Source: Flavihumibacter stibioxidans (GTDB lineage: Bacteria; Bacteroidota; Bacteroidia; Chitinophagales; Chitinophagaceae). Taken from it: a stretch of DNA of 64,000 bases. The translations under genes and the position numbers were made by a program. Within the stretch, counting starts at the first letter, position 1; each line of letters begins with the position of its first letter. The notes beneath the pieces were generated by a model. The model saw only the letters and a list, made by a program, of their open reading frames with translations. It did not search any database and was not told the origin of the DNA. This document shows, piece after piece, positions 35,101 through 42,563 of the stretch. The stretch is from NCBI RefSeq assembly GCF_014332695.1, contig NZ_MBUA01000029.1, forward strand, positions 1 to 64,000, given 5' to 3'.

Positions 35101-37892
35101 ATTCCCTCGAAAATATTGCGCTGGTGAAGCAACTGGTACAGGCACACGCTTTCTGGCGATTAAAGGGATTGGCCGTGGACCTCGTGATCTGGAATGAGGA
35201 CCATGGAAGTTACCGGCAGGCCCTGCATGACCAGATATTGGGACTGATAACAGCTTCAGGAGGTTCCTACCTGTCTGATAAACCAGGCGGTATTTTTGTG
35301 AAGGCGGCAGACCAGATACCCGCGGAAGACAGGATACTTCTGCAGACAGTAGCCAGGATTGTGATAAGCGACACGAAAGGGAGCCTTGCTGAACAAATCA
35401 ACCGAAGGGTTTTGGGAAAAATACAGCCGCTTTTACTGACGCCGGCTAAACCTTACAAACCCATGAGGGAAAATCCCATTGAACTGCCGGAAGACTGCCT
35501 GTTCCACAACGGTTCAGGCGGATTCCGGTCAGACGGGAAAGAATACCTGATACTACGTAATGCCGCCAAAAGTACGCCTGCCCCCTGGGTAAATGTGCTC
35601 GCCAATCCGAATTTTGGTACAGTCATTTCTGAAAGTGGAGGAGCCTATACCTGGGCGGTTAACGCCCATGAATACCGGATAACACCATGGGACAATGATC
35701 CCGTAAGTGACACATCGGGAGAAGCATTTTACCTGCGTGATGAAGAAACCGGTCAGTTCTGGAGTCCGGCACCCTGGCCTGCAGAGAGCAATGCCACTTA
35801 TTTAACCCGCCACGGATTCGGCTATAGTGTTTTTGAATGCCGGAATGATGGCATTCACTCCGAAATGAGTATTTATGTTGACCTGGAAGAACCGGTAAAA
35901 TTCATCGTGCTAAAAATCAGTAACAGGTCCGGAGCCTTCCGGAAATTATCCGCAACCGGATTCATGGAGCTGGTATTGGGTGACCTGAGGCCAAAAAACA
36001 TGATGCATATCACCACCGACATTGATCCGGAAACTGGTGCCATCCTGGCCAGGAACCGCTACAATTCAGTATTTGGGGAAAGGGTTTCATTTTTTGATAC
36101 CGATGAAACAAGCATCAGTATTACCTGTGACCGCGGTGAATTCATTGGAAGAAATGGCAGCCTGCAATCACCTGAAAGCATGCGAAGGGTGAAGCTATCC
36201 GGCAAAACCGGCGCCACCCTGGATCCCTGTGCCGCAATCCAGGTGCCCTTTAATCTCTACGACGGACAGGATCGTGAAATTATTTTCAGGTTGGGATCAG
36301 GTGCAGGTGAAGCAGATGCCATCCGCCTGCTGCAAAAATTCAGGGGACCCCAGGCCGCTGACCAGTCGCTGAATGAAGTAAAGGATTTCTGGACAGCCAC
36401 CCTTGGCGCCATCAGGATAAATACTCCCGACACGGCATTGAACCTGTTGGCCAACGGTTGGCTCATTTACCAAACCCTCGCCTGCAGGATCTGGGCCAGG
36501 AGCGGATTCTACCAGTCTGGTGGGGCCTATGGCTTCCGCGACCAGCTACAGGATGTTTTGGCATTGATCCCGACAAAACCCCAGATCACCCGTCAGCAGA
36601 TCTTATTGGCGGCATCCAGGCAATTTGCCGAGGGCGACGTACAACACTGGTGGCATCCGCCGGAAGGCAGGGGTGTAAGGACCCGATGCTCAGACGACTA
36701 CCTCTGGCTGCCATTTGTAAGTGCCCGTTATGTTAAAGCTACCGGCGACAGAACCATACTGCTGGAAAAAGTGAACTTCCTCGAAGGGCGTTTTTTGAAT
36801 ATTGAAGAGGAGTCCTATTATGATATGCCCATTCAATCGGGATTTTCAGACACCATTTATAACCACTGTGTAAGGGCTATACAACACGGATTGCGCCTGG
36901 GTGAAAACGGTTTGCCCCTGATGGGATCCGGCGACTGGAATGATGGCATGGACCAGGTGGGTATCCATGGAAAGGGTGAAAGTGTTTGGCTGGGCTTCTT
37001 TCTGTATACCGTACTCACGCAGTTCCGCGAACTGGCAGTTATGATGAATGATACAGCCTTTGAAGCCCTCTGTATTGAAAAAGCTGCCGCGCTGAAGATT
37101 GCCTTAAACGAAAATGCCTGGGATGGCCAGTGGTACCGTCGCGCCTATTTTGATGATGGCACTCCCTTGGGATCCTCACAAAATGAAGAATGCAGCATTG
37201 ATTCCATTTCCCAGAGCTGGGCAGTGCTCTCCGGGGCAGGTGAAAGCGATAAGATCGTTACGGCAATGGAATCTGTCAACCAACATCTGGTAAACAGGAA
37301 AGCAGGAATAATACAATTGCTTGATCCTCCTTTTGATACATCCAGCCTTAACCCGGGGTATATCAAGGGATATGTACCGGGGGTGCGGGAAAACGGCGGG
37401 CAGTATACACATGCGGCCATCTGGACAATGATGGCATTTGCAAAACTGGGCGATAAGGAAAGAGTGTGGGAATTGTTTTCCATGATCAATCCGGTTATCC
37501 ATGGACAATCCGAGCCGGAAATCCAATCTTATAAGGTAGAGCCATATGTGGTGGCTGCGGATATTTATGGCAGGGAACCGCATGCCGGAAGAGGTGGCTG
37601 GACCTGGTATACCGGTTCTGCTGGCTGGATGTACCAGTTTATCCTTGAATACCTGTTGGGATTGGAGCTGGTAGGGGATAGATTGATCTTTCGCCCATGC
37701 ATACCCGATGTATGGCCTGCTGTTGAAATCAGCTATCCTTACGGCAGCAGCAGTTATTCCATTCGGTACCGCAGGGTAGCTGAACCATCCGAAACGCCGG
37801 CATTACTACTCGACAACAAAATTATGGACGGGAATTTCATTCCGTTAATGGATGATGGCGCCATACATACGGTTGAACTGATCATGGAATAG
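29196..37892 (+). CDS. Cyclic beta-1,2-glucan synthase homologue (GT84-GH94, NdvB/Cgs-like)
   Basis: A 2898-aa membrane protein, close to the ~2830 aa of rhizobial NdvB and Brucella Cgs. Rough layout: N-terminal region 1-420; membrane helices about 425-480; GT84 transferase about 500-810 with TLDTDTQLPRETVW (638-651) and the processive-enzyme motif RRHRWIRGDWQ (about 786); more helices about 820-1000; a glycoamylase-like region about 1020-1600 (GISESGYNMVDVNMNYQYKA); two carbohydrate-binding/supersandwich stretches; and a C-terminal GH94 phosphorylase-type catalytic domain about 2395-2898 with GSGDWNDGMDQVG. The family makes beta-1,2-glucan from UDP-glucose, trims length by phosphorolysis and closes the ring. 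All domains appear intact. No exporter (NdvA-like) gene is adjacent. It stands alone between palindromes. Confidence 0.93.
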   Translation: MKVSTNTVYDLLVRMRQYFISGDSIKYYSPDAPLRSELFNSDQMEKQGGIVAASHRLAAGKAPDQLLKRLAENEKILLEVRNLLSDTLKSKRFITPAGEWLLDNFYLIEEQIVIGKKHLPKGYSQSLPRLSNGPSAGLPRVYDIALEIISHSDGRIDLKSLIRFVAAYQSVTKLKLGELWAIPIMLRLALIENLRRVSTHVAMDKIDQNLADYWVEEMMATAEKNPRNLILQIADMARSKPPLNSAFVAEFTRRLQGKGPNLALPLTWLEQELSEHGFTSNELIHIENQNQASCQVSMSNSINSLRFLSTTNWQEFVETLSTVDQVLREDPEGTYSEMDFNTRDEYRHVVENIAKKSPFSEYEIALAALELTRANTTDPHKPKKLSHIGYYLIDKGVAELKKKVGMKPGISESLNEYVARHPVSFYTISLFIVSALLTSGFTYLAWYPAMNYWLLVPVTLFSLFATSQFAVLFVNWVSTLLVKPKALPRMNFVKGIPAESRTLVIVPTMLTNAAGIDSLLEGLEIRYLANIDENLHFALLTDFTDAPQQQEPEDENLLQLAANGIESLNNKYSREKSDIFFLLHRPRTWNAGENCWMGYERKRGKLGALNELIRLGKTDSFSLIVGHLGVLTNVKYVITLDTDTQLPRETVWKMVATIAHPLNEPIYSIRKARIIEGYGILQPRVAVSMPGKNSSFYSRLHAMDAGLDPYTRVSSDVYQDLFREGSFIGKGIYQVETFERTLAHRFPENRILSHDLLEGCHIRSGLLSDVQLYEAYPNSYMADVKRRHRWIRGDWQILSWIFPYVPVTENQVERNRLSILSIWKIFDNLRRSLVSPAFLILFLVGWLLLPNGMVWTAALIVLRFLPDTLQVGWELLHQPEEISRYEHFKESFRKANSGFLLQVFSLSALPFEAWYTLDAITRSLWRMWVSKKHLLEWTPSGSDHLPSNASLPGTYLAMWSSPLVAIAGTLSLAWYNPLTLLVAAPVLILWLVSPALAWKISLPLEPKKVSLSEEKQVFLKKLARRTWGYFEQFVNAGENWLPPDNFQEHPIGVVAHRTSPTNIGLSLLSNLCAFDFGFIPAGELINRTNNTLESMQRLEKYRGHLFNWYDTITLHPLYPRYISSVDSGNLAGHLVTLKQGLLQLPRGHIVSPLVFEGIRITYLVLLEDLGDQSFHALQKFGTELAAAAAKKSPCLRTIKTSLYNLAACMELLNEEINSEIPDDASWWIDSLNRQIKSATDDLVFIAPWLILPAIPASFPELEELETMKCLQELANADMEYDPVIRLYETPELAGEDFQWLKKLQTCLKTGSDRVNERMVMIERMQVACEQLADMDYDFLYDKSKHLLSIGFNVEENRRDQAYYDLLASEARLATFVAISQGKLPQESWFAMGRLLTNPGFDPVLLSWSGSMFEYLMPLLVMPTYDNTLLDQTMKSAVERQIEYGKSRDLPWGISESGYNMVDVNMNYQYKAFGVPGLGLKRGLGDDRVIAPYASVMALMVEPEDSCENLVRLTEDGFLGRYGFFEAIDYTGSRIPRGQSHVVIRSFMAHHSGMSLLSLAYLLLNKPMQQRFTAEPQFQATLLLLQERIPRATIFYAHTADLTETPVQPVEHEMRVINTPNTPVPEIHLMSNSKYQVMVTNSGGGYSRWKDISVTRWREDGTCDNRGVFCYIRDIESGLVWSNTYQPVKAEPKSFNAVFTQGHAEFRRRDDGFETKTDIVVSPEDDVEIRRIRITNKSTGNKTLELTSYAEVVLAPAAADAAHPAFSNLFVQTEILARYPAIVCTRRPRSIHEMPPWMFHLMTVQGTESIAVSFETDRMKFIGRNQHLSNPKAMQGNQQLSDSAGSVLDPVVAIRHRIIIKPNQTAEVDLVFGIGETRPACMELLAKYRDRHLKNRAFELSWTHSQVLLRQINANEADALLFNKIAGSIVFSNPALRGDSTIIKNNRRGQPGLWSYSISGDLPILLLHINSLENIALVKQLVQAHAFWRLKGLAVDLVIWNEDHGSYRQALHDQILGLITASGGSYLSDKPGGIFVKAADQIPAEDRILLQTVARIVISDTKGSLAEQINRRVLGKIQPLLLTPAKPYKPMRENPIELPEDCLFHNGSGGFRSDGKEYLILRNAAKSTPAPWVNVLANPNFGTVISESGGAYTWAVNAHEYRITPWDNDPVSDTSGEAFYLRDEETGQFWSPAPWPAESNATYLTRHGFGYSVFECRNDGIHSEMSIYVDLEEPVKFIVLKISNRSGAFRKLSATGFMELVLGDLRPKNMMHITTDIDPETGAILARNRYNSVFGERVSFFDTDETSISITCDRGEFIGRNGSLQSPESMRRVKLSGKTGATLDPCAAIQVPFNLYDGQDREIIFRLGSGAGEADAIRLLQKFRGPQAADQSLNEVKDFWTATLGAIRINTPDTALNLLANGWLIYQTLACRIWARSGFYQSGGAYGFRDQLQDVLALIPTKPQITRQQILLAASRQFAEGDVQHWWHPPEGRGVRTRCSDDYLWLPFVSARYVKATGDRTILLEKVNFLEGRFLNIEEESYYDMPIQSGFSDTIYNHCVRAIQHGLRLGENGLPLMGSGDWNDGMDQVGIHGKGESVWLGFFLYTVLTQFRELAVMMNDTAFEALCIEKAAALKIALNENAWDGQWYRRAYFDDGTPLGSSQNEECSIDSISQSWAVLSGAGESDKIVTAMESVNQHLVNRKAGIIQLLDPPFDTSSLNPGYIKGYVPGVRENGGQYTHAAIWTMMAFAKLGDKERVWELFSMINPVIHGQSEPEIQSYKVEPYVVAADIYGREPHAGRGGWTWYTGSAGWMYQFILEYLLGLELVGDRLIFRPCIPDVWPAVEISYPYGSSSYSIRYRRVAEPSETPALLLDNKIMDGNFIPLMDDGAIHTVELIME

Positions 37893-37936
37893 CACCGGCA
37901 TCGATTGCCCTTTCCTCCCTCACCCGTCAGGACTTT

Positions 37937-37969
37937 CCTCACCCGTCGGGTGGCACCCGACGGGTGAGG
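37937..37969. repeat. CACCCG/CGGGTG palindrome with an extra left half-arm
   Basis: CCTCACCCGTCGGGTG, one base, CACCCGACGGGTGAGG. Just upstream (37917-37930) is a lone left half, CCCTCACCCGTC, a partial duplication. It follows the glucan synthase gene by about 45 bases. Confidence 0.85.
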
Positions 37970-38047
37970 GTATCATCGAAACATATCTGTTTGAAAATGT
38001 TATAGTTCTGCCAGTGGATGGTGGCGATGGAATGGCCTTGCGCCGGA

Positions 38048-38078
38048 TTCACCCGTCGGGTGCCACCCGACGGGTGAA
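38048..38078. repeat. CACCCG/CGGGTG palindrome in the leader of the NamZ-like gene
   Basis: A perfect 31-base palindrome, TTCACCCGTCGGGTG, C, CACCCGACGGGTGAA. It ends 25 bases before the ATG at 38104. If transcription starts upstream of it, the hairpin lies in the 5' leader; otherwise the promoter must fit in the 25 bases left. Confidence 0.85.
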
Positions 38079-38103
38079 GGGAGTTTCACCGTATCTTGCC
38101 AGG

Positions 38104-39348
38104 ATGAAAAAACTTCGCGGATTGATTGTGCTGCCAGCCATCCTGCTTGCCGGATGTATTTTGATAGACGCCTGTTCACCGGCCGGAAAAGCCGTTGCGG
38201 ACAACAAGGCGGACAATGCCGGCCGCGTCCTCACCGGCGCCGAGCAAACAGAAAAATATCTGCCCTATCTGCAGGGTAAACGGGTGGGCATACTTGCTAA
38301 TCCGACCACGGTCATCGGAAAGAAACACCTGGTGGACAGCCTGATGAACCGGGGCATCAACATTGTGAAAGTGTTCGGTCCCGAGCATGGCTTCCGCGGC
38401 AAAGCCAGCGCCGGTGCCAAGGTGCAGGACGAAACAGATTCGGCCACGGGCATACCTATCATCTCGCTATACGGACCCAAACGGAAACCATCCGCAGCCG
38501 ACCTGGCAGATGTGGATATCATGATCTTTGATGTGCAGGATGTGGGTTGTCGTTTCTATACCTATATCAATGTGATGCGCGATATCATGGAGTCCTGCGC
38601 CGAAAACAAGAAGGAACTGATGATCCTCGACCGCCCTAACCCCAATGGTTACCTGGTGGATGGCCCGATCCTGGACATGCGATTCAAATCGGGCATCGGC
38701 CAGTTCCCGATACCGATTACCCATGGCATGACCATCGGCGAATTCGCACAGATGATCAACGGCCAGAAATGGATGGCCAATAACCTGCAATGCAACCTGA
38801 AAATCATTCCGCTGGCAAATTACCGGCACGATATGCCCTATACCTTACCGGTAGCACCATCCCCCAACCTCAACACGCAGCAGAGTGTGATGCTTTATCC
38901 CGCCCTCTGCCTCTTTGAAGGAACCATCATCAGCCAGGGACGCGGCACCTACACACCCTTCGCAGTACTCGGTGCACCTGCCCTAAAGGGACAATATGAC
39001 TATAGTTTCACACCCAGGAGTATAGCGGGAATGGCAGAAACGCCACTTCATATGGACGAAGCCTGCTACGGGCTCAACCTGCTGAACTATGATATAAACG
39101 AGATGCGCCGCTCGGGCCGCATCAATCTGCAATGGATGATCGAACTCTATAAGGCCTATCCGATCAAGGAAAAATTCTTCGACCGCAGCTACAGCAAGCA
39201 GATGGGCGATATCAATAAACTGGCGGGAACTGATCTCTTCCAGCAGCAGATCAAAGAAGGCAAAACCGCAGACGAGATCCGGGCAAGCTGGGAGCCGGGA
39301 CTATCAGAGTATAAGAAAATGCGGCTGCAGTACTTACTGTATCCCTGA
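38104..39348 (+). CDS. NamZ-type exo-beta-N-acetylmuramidase (DUF1343) lipoprotein
   Basis: A 414-aa protein. The start at 38104 (MKKLRGLIVLPAILLAGC) is chosen because it begins a proper lipoprotein signal with C18 in the lipobox; an in-frame ATG at 38014 would translate straight through the palindrome at 38048. The DUF1343 domain fills the rest: RVGILANPTT, FGPEHGFRG, DVQDVGCRFYTYINVM, DRPNPNG, VAPSPNLNT and SQGRGTYTPF are family signatures. Characterised members of this family (GH171, NamZ) release N-acetylmuramic acid from the non-reducing end of peptidoglycan fragments. It likely serves peptidoglycan recycling or scavenging in the periplasm. It is monocistronic as far as seen. Confidence 0.9.
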   Translation: MKKLRGLIVLPAILLAGCILIDACSPAGKAVADNKADNAGRVLTGAEQTEKYLPYLQGKRVGILANPTTVIGKKHLVDSLMNRGINIVKVFGPEHGFRGKASAGAKVQDETDSATGIPIISLYGPKRKPSAADLADVDIMIFDVQDVGCRFYTYINVMRDIMESCAENKKELMILDRPNPNGYLVDGPILDMRFKSGIGQFPIPITHGMTIGEFAQMINGQKWMANNLQCNLKIIPLANYRHDMPYTLPVAPSPNLNTQQSVMLYPALCLFEGTIISQGRGTYTPFAVLGAPALKGQYDYSFTPRSIAGMAETPLHMDEACYGLNLLNYDINEMRRSGRINLQWMIELYKAYPIKEKFFDRSYSKQMGDINKLAGTDLFQQQIKEGKTADEIRASWEPGLSEYKKMRLQYLLYP

Positions 39349-39420
39349 CCGACCAAAGACGGCAGCTGCAAGTAGCTTCCGATGTCTATCGGTGACCATT
39401 AAATGTCAATTGACAGTTTC

Positions 39421-40899
39421 TTAATTAAACCCCTTGATAATGTGCTGCAGCCACTGTTCCAATGACTGTACTGAAGTAGTGAATTCAAATCCCTGCATCA
39501 ATTCCGATCTGTCCCGCGTATCGCGCAGAAAGACTTCCTTGCTGCCATAGAAGTCTTTATCAATATCCCCCCGGGCATAGGCCTGGTCGAGCAGGGGCCT
39601 GAACCGTTCCATGTCCAGAGCACAGGCATATTCAAGGATAGTGTCGGCGAGATAAGGACTAATATCTGCCCCTTTCGCATTGTCGCGGATGATCCAATGC
39701 AAAGTATCCTCCCAGATATCCAGCACTTCCTTTTCTTTATCCGGCTCATGCAGGATCACCAGCAAAAGCGAATTCACCAGGTTCGGTGAAGCCCAGTCGA
39801 ATCTGTAAGAGCGTCGCAATGCAGCTGCCATCTGCGGCAGGTCATCCCGCCCCAACTGCCATCCCACCACAAACATTAATTGTCCCAGCCAGTCGCCCAG
39901 CCATCCATCTACCAATTCCTCCTCACTGTCCAGAAACTGCAGCCACTCCTTCAGATCCCCGGGTTCCCTGAGTGCGGCCAGCAGCAGGAAACCTAGTATC
40001 ACCAGATCAATTTCCTCGTTCTCGTAATAATGGTGGAAAAACTGGAAATTCCGTATTCCATCCCGAATAGCTGCCCGCAGGTCAATCAGCAAGGTCTTGC
40101 GGGGCAGGTTAAGCAATGCCATCAAAGCAGGAATATCTTTTTCCTCCAGTTGCTGGTAGAGAAGGTTGATTTCCGGATGATGGAATGGTGGCCTGAGGGG
40201 AAGGCCTAACTGACAGCGGGCAAGGTTTTCCAATATGACCCTGGATTCCGGAAGCATTTCCTCCTCGGGCAGGAAAGCATCGATAGCATCGAATATTCTG
40301 TCGCAAAAAGGCAATTCTGTCTTGAAATCTTCCATCATCCTAAGAATGGTGTTGATTCGGGAAAAAGCCAGGCTGTTTTCTGCATTGGCCAGCAGCCACT
40401 CGATGGCCACTGATTCATATTCTGCCAGTTCGGAAAACTCCACCCTGTGCCGGCCGGGAAACTGTTCCCCGAAATCCTTTTGAAGATCCACGAAGGCTTC
40501 GAGTTCTTCCAGGCGATCCGCATCCAACAAGAATTTAGCCTTAAACAAAACGGCGGAAGGATAATCAGGGAAGCGATCCAGTAATTTTTCATTCACCTCC
40601 CAGGCCTGTGGCAATTTACCGGAAGAGAGATACACAGCCGCCAGCATATTACCTGCCTGCGGGTAGGCGGGATGGTCCAGCATGAACTCCTTTAACTTAT
40701 GCACCACCGGCCGACCAAAATAGATATCCTCCAGGATCTCATCATACTCCTCTTCCAGGGAAGGAGGCAACTGGTAACGTGCATCTGTAGGGGAACCATC
40801 CTTCACCACAATATAATCAGGCATACTTTTTCCTTTGGCACCAAATTTAAGGCAGGAAAAACTGTTTTCTGGAAGACGCCCGCCCAAAGGGATCAGCAT
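39421..40899 (-). CDS. Helical-repeat (TPR-like) protein of unknown function
   Basis: Up to 492 aa, with an alternative start at residue 26 (position 40824, MPDYIVVKDGSPTD) that looks more natural because the first 25 residues are not protein-like. Residues about 50-130 read as tetratricopeptide-type helices (HPAYPQAGNMLAAVYLSSGK, WEVNEKLLDRFPDYPSAVLF). The middle and C-terminal parts are helical and acidic, reminiscent of DUF1186-like proteins, with no enzymatic motif or signal peptide. Probably a cytoplasmic scaffold. It stands between NamZ (convergent) and the Lrp regulator (divergent). Confidence 0.7.
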   Translation of the reverse strand: MLIPLGGRLPENSFSCLKFGAKGKSMPDYIVVKDGSPTDARYQLPPSLEEEYDEILEDIYFGRPVVHKLKEFMLDHPAYPQAGNMLAAVYLSSGKLPQAWEVNEKLLDRFPDYPSAVLFKAKFLLDADRLEELEAFVDLQKDFGEQFPGRHRVEFSELAEYESVAIEWLLANAENSLAFSRINTILRMMEDFKTELPFCDRIFDAIDAFLPEEEMLPESRVILENLARCQLGLPLRPPFHHPEINLLYQQLEEKDIPALMALLNLPRKTLLIDLRAAIRDGIRNFQFFHHYYENEEIDLVILGFLLLAALREPGDLKEWLQFLDSEEELVDGWLGDWLGQLMFVVGWQLGRDDLPQMAAALRRSYRFDWASPNLVNSLLLVILHEPDKEKEVLDIWEDTLHWIIRDNAKGADISPYLADTILEYACALDMERFRPLLDQAYARGDIDKDFYGSKEVFLRDTRDRSELMQGFEFTTSVQSLEQWLQHIIKGFN

Positions 40900-40961
40900 C
40901 CATTGCAGCCGGCAATAAACTTGTCAAGCACCAGCCTTTCTTCTAAATTTTATTGCATAAG

Positions 40962-40976
40962 CAGAATTTTATTCTG
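40962..40976. promoter_or_regulatory. Palindrome upstream of the Lrp-EamA operon
   Basis: CAGAAT, TTT, ATTCTG: a perfect 15-base palindrome centred about 40 bases before the Lrp start at 41009. Lrp/AsnC proteins bind 15-base AT-rich dyads and usually autoregulate, so this is a good operator candidate. Confidence 0.55.
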
Positions 40977-41008
40977 TCGATTTTGTAAATTGCCGCATAA
41001 ACATCAGA

Positions 41009-41479
41009 ATGGAATTCAACCTGGACAATATTGATCTGGCTATCCTGGAGAAAATGCAGGCCAATGCCCGCATTTCCAATGCCGACCTGGCCCGGGAGCT
41101 GTCCATGGCCCCCTCCGCCATCCTGGAAAGGGTGAAAAAACTGGAGCAGAAGGACGTGATCCGCCGCTATACCACGGCCATCAACCCGGCGGCTATCCAG
41201 CAAAAACTACTGGCCTTTATTTTTCTTCGTTCCTCGGAGGGATTCACCTGCTGCTCCGATACCGCAGCCCAGTTGGCCGCCATCCCCGAAGTGCAGGAGG
41301 TGCACCATATTGCCGGCGAAGACTGTTACCTGGTGAAGGTCCGCACCACCGATGCCTCTTCCCTCATGAGCCTGATGCGCTCCAAAATGCAGAAGATCCC
41401 CAACATTGCTTCCACCAAAACCACCATCGTACTCGAAACCGTCAAAGAGCAACCCGATTTAGTGATACCAAAAACCTGA
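41009..41479 (+). CDS. Lrp/AsnC-family transcriptional regulator
   Basis: A 156-aa regulator. The N-terminal winged helix-turn-helix (LDNIDLAILEKMQANARISN, ELSMAPSAILERVKKLEQKD) is followed by the RAM (amino-acid-binding) domain (LLAFIFLRSS, VQEVHHIAGEDCYLVKVRTT). It forms dimers and octamers that respond to an amino acid. It lies four bases upstream of an EamA exporter, a common pairing in which the regulator senses an amino acid or amine exported by its neighbour. A perfect palindrome precedes it. Confidence 0.95.
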   Translation: MEFNLDNIDLAILEKMQANARISNADLARELSMAPSAILERVKKLEQKDVIRRYTTAINPAAIQQKLLAFIFLRSSEGFTCCSDTAAQLAAIPEVQEVHHIAGEDCYLVKVRTTDASSLMSLMRSKMQKIPNIASTKTTIVLETVKEQPDLVIPKT

Positions 41480-41482
41480 TTC

Positions 41483-42466
41483 ATGCCAGCAAGCAACACC
41501 AAACCAACCCCGGCCCTCGTAGCGATCGCTTTTACCACGCTCTACCTGGTCTGGGGTTCAACCTATTTATTCATCCAGATAGCGGTACACGAGATTCCTG
41601 CCCTGGTCATGGGGGCGATCCGCTTTATCATTGCGGGACTGCTTCTGCTGGGATGGTGTATTTACCAGCAGGAAAGGATCTTTGACCGGCAGCAGCTTAG
41701 AATAGCCGCCATTACCGGACTGCTCCTGTTGTTTGTCGGCAATGGCGCTGTGATCTGGGCCGAGAAAACCCTGCCCAGTTCACTGGTGGCAGTGTTTATA
41801 TCAGCCGCACCGCTATGGTTTATCCTGATTGATTTTCCCAAGTGGAAAGAGAACCTTAATAGTCCGGGTACCCTGGCCGGACTTTCCATCGGTTTTATCG
41901 GCGTGATTCTGTTATTCTGGGAACAGGCTGCTGCGGTAATGAATGGCACACTGGGGGCAGCCACATTAAGCGGACTCATCATCCTGATCATTGGCTCCAT
42001 CAGCTGGGCTGGGGGCTCCATTTACAACAAGTACAAGTCGCGCGGATCCGCCACCGTTAGTTCCGCCTGGCAGATGTTGTTTGCCGGTGTGGCATTCTCC
42101 TTCGGTTCTGTGGCAACGGGCGAGTGGAAGGGGTTTGAATGGTCTGCCGTCAGCAGCGGTGCCTGGTGGTCGGTGGTTTACCTGATCACGATGGGTTCCC
42201 TCGCAGGGTACAGCGCTTATGTATGGCTGTTAAAAGTGCGTCCGGTTACCCAGGTGAGCACCTATGCCTACGTGAATCCTGTGGTTGCCGTATTGCTCGG
42301 GGTAATTTTCGCGGGTGAAAAGATGACCGCCCTGCAGATCACGGGACTGGCCATAATTCTCGTCAGTGTGCTGCTGATCAACCTGGCCAAATACCGGAAG
42401 GGCAGGGAGCCTTTAAAGGCTGAGGCTGTTCCGCAGTCTGCACAGTTGAAAGAAAAGGCAGCGTAA
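41483..42466 (+). CDS. EamA/DMT-family exporter
   Basis: A 327-aa membrane protein with ten predicted helices in two EamA halves (FTTLYLVWGSTYLFIQIAVH in the first; GSISWAGGSIYNKYKS in the second; VNPVVAVLLGVIFAGEKMT in helix 9). The family exports amino acids and related metabolites (RhaT/YdcZ-like superfamily). It is cotranscribed with the Lrp regulator (gap three bases), suggesting amino-acid export. Substrate not determinable. A GTCTGAC palindrome follows. Confidence 0.92.
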   Translation: MPASNTKPTPALVAIAFTTLYLVWGSTYLFIQIAVHEIPALVMGAIRFIIAGLLLLGWCIYQQERIFDRQQLRIAAITGLLLLFVGNGAVIWAEKTLPSSLVAVFISAAPLWFILIDFPKWKENLNSPGTLAGLSIGFIGVILLFWEQAAAVMNGTLGAATLSGLIILIIGSISWAGGSIYNKYKSRGSATVSSAWQMLFAGVAFSFGSVATGEWKGFEWSAVSSGAWWSVVYLITMGSLAGYSAYVWLLKVRPVTQVSTYAYVNPVVAVLLGVIFAGEKMTALQITGLAIILVSVLLINLAKYRKGREPLKAEAVPQSAQLKEKAA

Positions 42467-42495
42467 GGGGTCGAGGGTGTCTGAGGGAAGATGTC

Positions 42496-42563
42496 TGACG
42501 AAAGATGTCTGACGTTTAGTATTACTGAATTCACAGGACGCAAACGTCAGACATCTTTCGTCA
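42496..42563. repeat. GTCTGAC-family palindrome between convergent genes
   Basis: Perfect 22-base arms, TGACGAAAGATGTCTGACGT plus TT and the complement, with a 24-base loop. The outer three bases of the right arm are the stop codon of the minus-strand gene ending at 42561. A further GTGTCTGA unit lies at 42477-42484. Probably terminates both neighbours. Confidence 0.8.

Noticed and set aside
38014-38103. An upstream in-frame ATG for the NamZ-like gene
   Set aside because: It would translate the CACCCG palindrome into the protein and bury the lipoprotein signal that begins at 38104.
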